Shown: positions 39,864 through 40,981 of the stretch, in pieces
How the letters are laid out: each line of letters begins with the position of its first letter
Position numbering within the stretch: position 1 is the first letter of the stretch
DNA from: Eubacterium sp.
GTDB taxonomy: Bacteria > Bacillota > Clostridia > Lachnospirales > Lachnospiraceae
Reading direction: 5' to 3'
DNA: 40,981 nucleotides
Assembly: GCA_017437905.1 (NCBI GenBank)
Contig: JAFRWY010000099.1
Location: 1 to 40,981, forward strand
Notes under the pieces: model-generated
Seen by the model: the letters and a program-made list of their open reading frames with translations, nothing else
Databases searched by the model: none
What the model was told of the DNA's origin: nothing
Made by a program: the position numbers and the translations under genes

Positions 39864-40981
39864 TCACTCCTGTCTCACTGCCAGCAGCCGGATTGCCTCC
39901 TCCGCAGCAGCCGCAAGGTTCTTCTTCGCCCGCTCCGGCTCCATGGCCTCCTCCGGGGTCAGGGCACCTCTCACGATCGGAAAGAAGGCATCGATTCCCC
40001 CGGTATGCAGCACCTCCGCATCCTCTGCAACGCTTCCCGCAAATGCGATCACGGGCTTGCCGTACATTTTTGCGATCCGTGCAACACCCACGGGAGCCTT
40101 GCCGCTGGCCGTCTGCCCGTCCAGCCGCCCCTCTCCGGTGATCACCAGATCTGCCTGCCGGATATAGGCTTCCAGATGCGTCTCTTCCGTCACGATCTTA
40201 ACACCGGGCGTCAGCTCCGCATGAAGAAATGTCCGAAACGCAAAACCCATGCCCCCGGCCGCTCCCGCACCCGGGTAATCCGCATCTGCTTCCGGAAAGC
40301 TCTGCTTTGCCAGCTCCGCATAGGCCCGGAGGCTCTGATCCATCTCAGGGATCATTTCCTCTGTTGCGCCCTTCTGCGGCCCGTAGACCGCACTGCAGCC
40401 GGCCGGACCACACAGAGGATTCGTCACATCACATGCGATCCGGAAGGTGCATTCCGTCAGTTTCGGAAGCATCTTTTCCCTTCGGATCTGCGTAAGATCC
40501 TTTAATCCGGCTGCTCCGCGGGGGATCTCACGCCCCTCGGCATCCCGGAACTCAAAGCCCAGAGCCTGAAGCATTCCCACGCCGCCGTCATTTGTCGCAC
40601 TCCCTCCGATCCCGATCATAAACCGGTCACAGCCGCGTCCGATGGCATCCCGGATCATCTCACCGACACCATACGTCGTAGTATATCGCGGATCTCTTCG
40701 ATTCTCCGGCACCAGCGGAAGACCTGCCGCGCTGCACATTTCGATCACCGCCGTCCGTCCTCCCGGAAGGCTTCCATATTCCGAGAGCACCGGTTCTCCC
40801 AGCGGACCGGTCACCGTAACTTTGACCTTCTCTCCTCCCATGCAGGAGATCAGCGCATCCACGGTTCCTTCCCCGCCGTCCGCCAGCGGAAGCACATCCA
40901 CCACGGCAGTCGGATCTGCCTTTAGAATCCCTTTCCTTACTGCATTTCCGGCCTCCGGCGAAGAAAGACTCCCTTTAAAAG
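39864..40981 (-). CDS. Glycerate kinase (GarK/GlxK family), first codons outside window
   Basis: ATP-dependent kinase for D-glycerate giving 2-phosphoglycerate (the usual product in this family). The frame is open to the right edge and begins mid-protein with FKGSLSSPEAGNAV, which in relatives lies at about residues 9-22. Only some eight residues are therefore missing. Seen: VLPLADGGEGTVDAL, MCSAAGLPLVP, FMIGIGGSATNDGGVGMLQALG (substrate/phosphate loop), NPLCGPAG, and LVITGEGRLDGQTASGKAP followed by VIAFAGSV. Complete to the stop at 39864. Same strand as the downstream ArsC/Spx gene, with a 129-nt gap. Confidence 0.94.
   Translation of the reverse strand, partial: FKGSLSSPEAGNAVRKGILKADPTAVVDVLPLADGGEGTVDALISCMGGEKVKVTVTGPLGEPVLSEYGSLPGGRTAVIEMCSAAGLPLVPENRRDPRYTTTYGVGEMIRDAIGRGCDRFMIGIGGSATNDGGVGMLQALGFEFRDAEGREIPRGAAGLKDLTQIRREKMLPKLTECTFRIACDVTNPLCGPAGCSAVYGPQKGATEEMIPEMDQSLRAYAELAKQSFPEADADYPGAGAAGGMGFAFRTFLHAELTPGVKIVTEETHLEAYIRQADLVITGEGRLDGQTASGKAPVGVARIAKMYGKPVIAFAGSVAEDAEVLHTGGIDAFFPIVRGALTPEEAMEPERAKKNLAAAAEEAIRLLAVRQE

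Noticed and set aside
1-40981. CRISPR arrays, insertion sequences, prophage or conjugation genes
   Set aside because: No regularly spaced repeats of CRISPR type, no transposase or integrase motifs, and no phage structural genes were seen.

Overview
The window reads as the chromosome of a strictly fermentative, low-GC-phylum but GC-leaning bacterium of the class Clostridia, most likely a Lachnospiraceae-like lineage. Evidence for this: a one-chain pyruvate:ferredoxin oxidoreductase with dedicated ferredoxin partners, the hup-rqcP-divIC-tilS-hpt-ftsH gene order, Gram-positive style lipoproteins and strong purine-rich ribosome binding sites, a PF06541-type membrane protein, and HD-GYP enzymes. 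Genus cannot be set from sequence reading alone. No phage, insertion sequence, plasmid gene or CRISPR array was seen. Almost all genes look like resident housekeeping or lineage-specific genes.

1-4.7 kb (minus strand): hup, rqcP, divIC, tilS, hpt, ftsH (ftsH runs off the left edge). This is the classic Firmicutes block, but the sporulation genes that often sit inside it (yabP, yabQ, spoIIE) are absent. 4.7-6.3 kb (plus): a PdaC-like cell-wall polysaccharide deacetylase, fired from a promoter back-to-back with that of hup.

6.3-12.5 kb (minus): a tightly coupled three-gene redox operon: a polyferredoxin made of two RnfB-like halves, pyruvate:ferredoxin oxidoreductase, and a GltD-like FAD/NAD(P) oxidoreductase. 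Stop and start codons overlap at both junctions. 12.5-15.5 kb (minus): two tandem paralogous lipoproteins of unknown function.

15.7-21.5 kb (minus): a signalling block with a membrane-anchored HD-GYP protein, a very large beta-propeller/Y_Y_Y/HD-GYP protein, and an orphan type IV pilin-like protein whose upstream region holds helically phased 11-bp repeats. 21.9-24.1 kb: tRNA-Ser(CGA), plsC, tRNA-Gly(CCC), and a PF06541 membrane protein.

24.1-29.1 kb: a GH3 glycosidase, a type I asparaginase interrupted by an 18-bp tandem repeat, a papain/C39-like protein of unknown role, and a double-ACT regulatory protein. 29.3-32.6 kb: DAHP synthase plus a Ca2+/Na+ exchanger in one operon, and a tRNA-dihydrouridine synthase. 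32.8-34.1 kb: a MATE transporter broken by one in-frame TGA. 34.1-41 kb (minus): a DEDDh exonuclease with a very basic tail, mnmG, mnmE, a DUF3783 protein, an ArsC/Spx-family protein, and glycerate kinase (its first few codons lie beyond the right edge).

Functionally the window joins translation-fidelity genes (tilS, mnmE, mnmG, dihydrouridine synthase, rqcP, two tRNAs), central anaerobic electron transfer (the PFOR operon), c-di-GMP turnover placed next to a pilin, and cell-envelope genes. Promoter calls are from -35/-10 matching by eye, and terminators are from visible hairpins. No searches were run.
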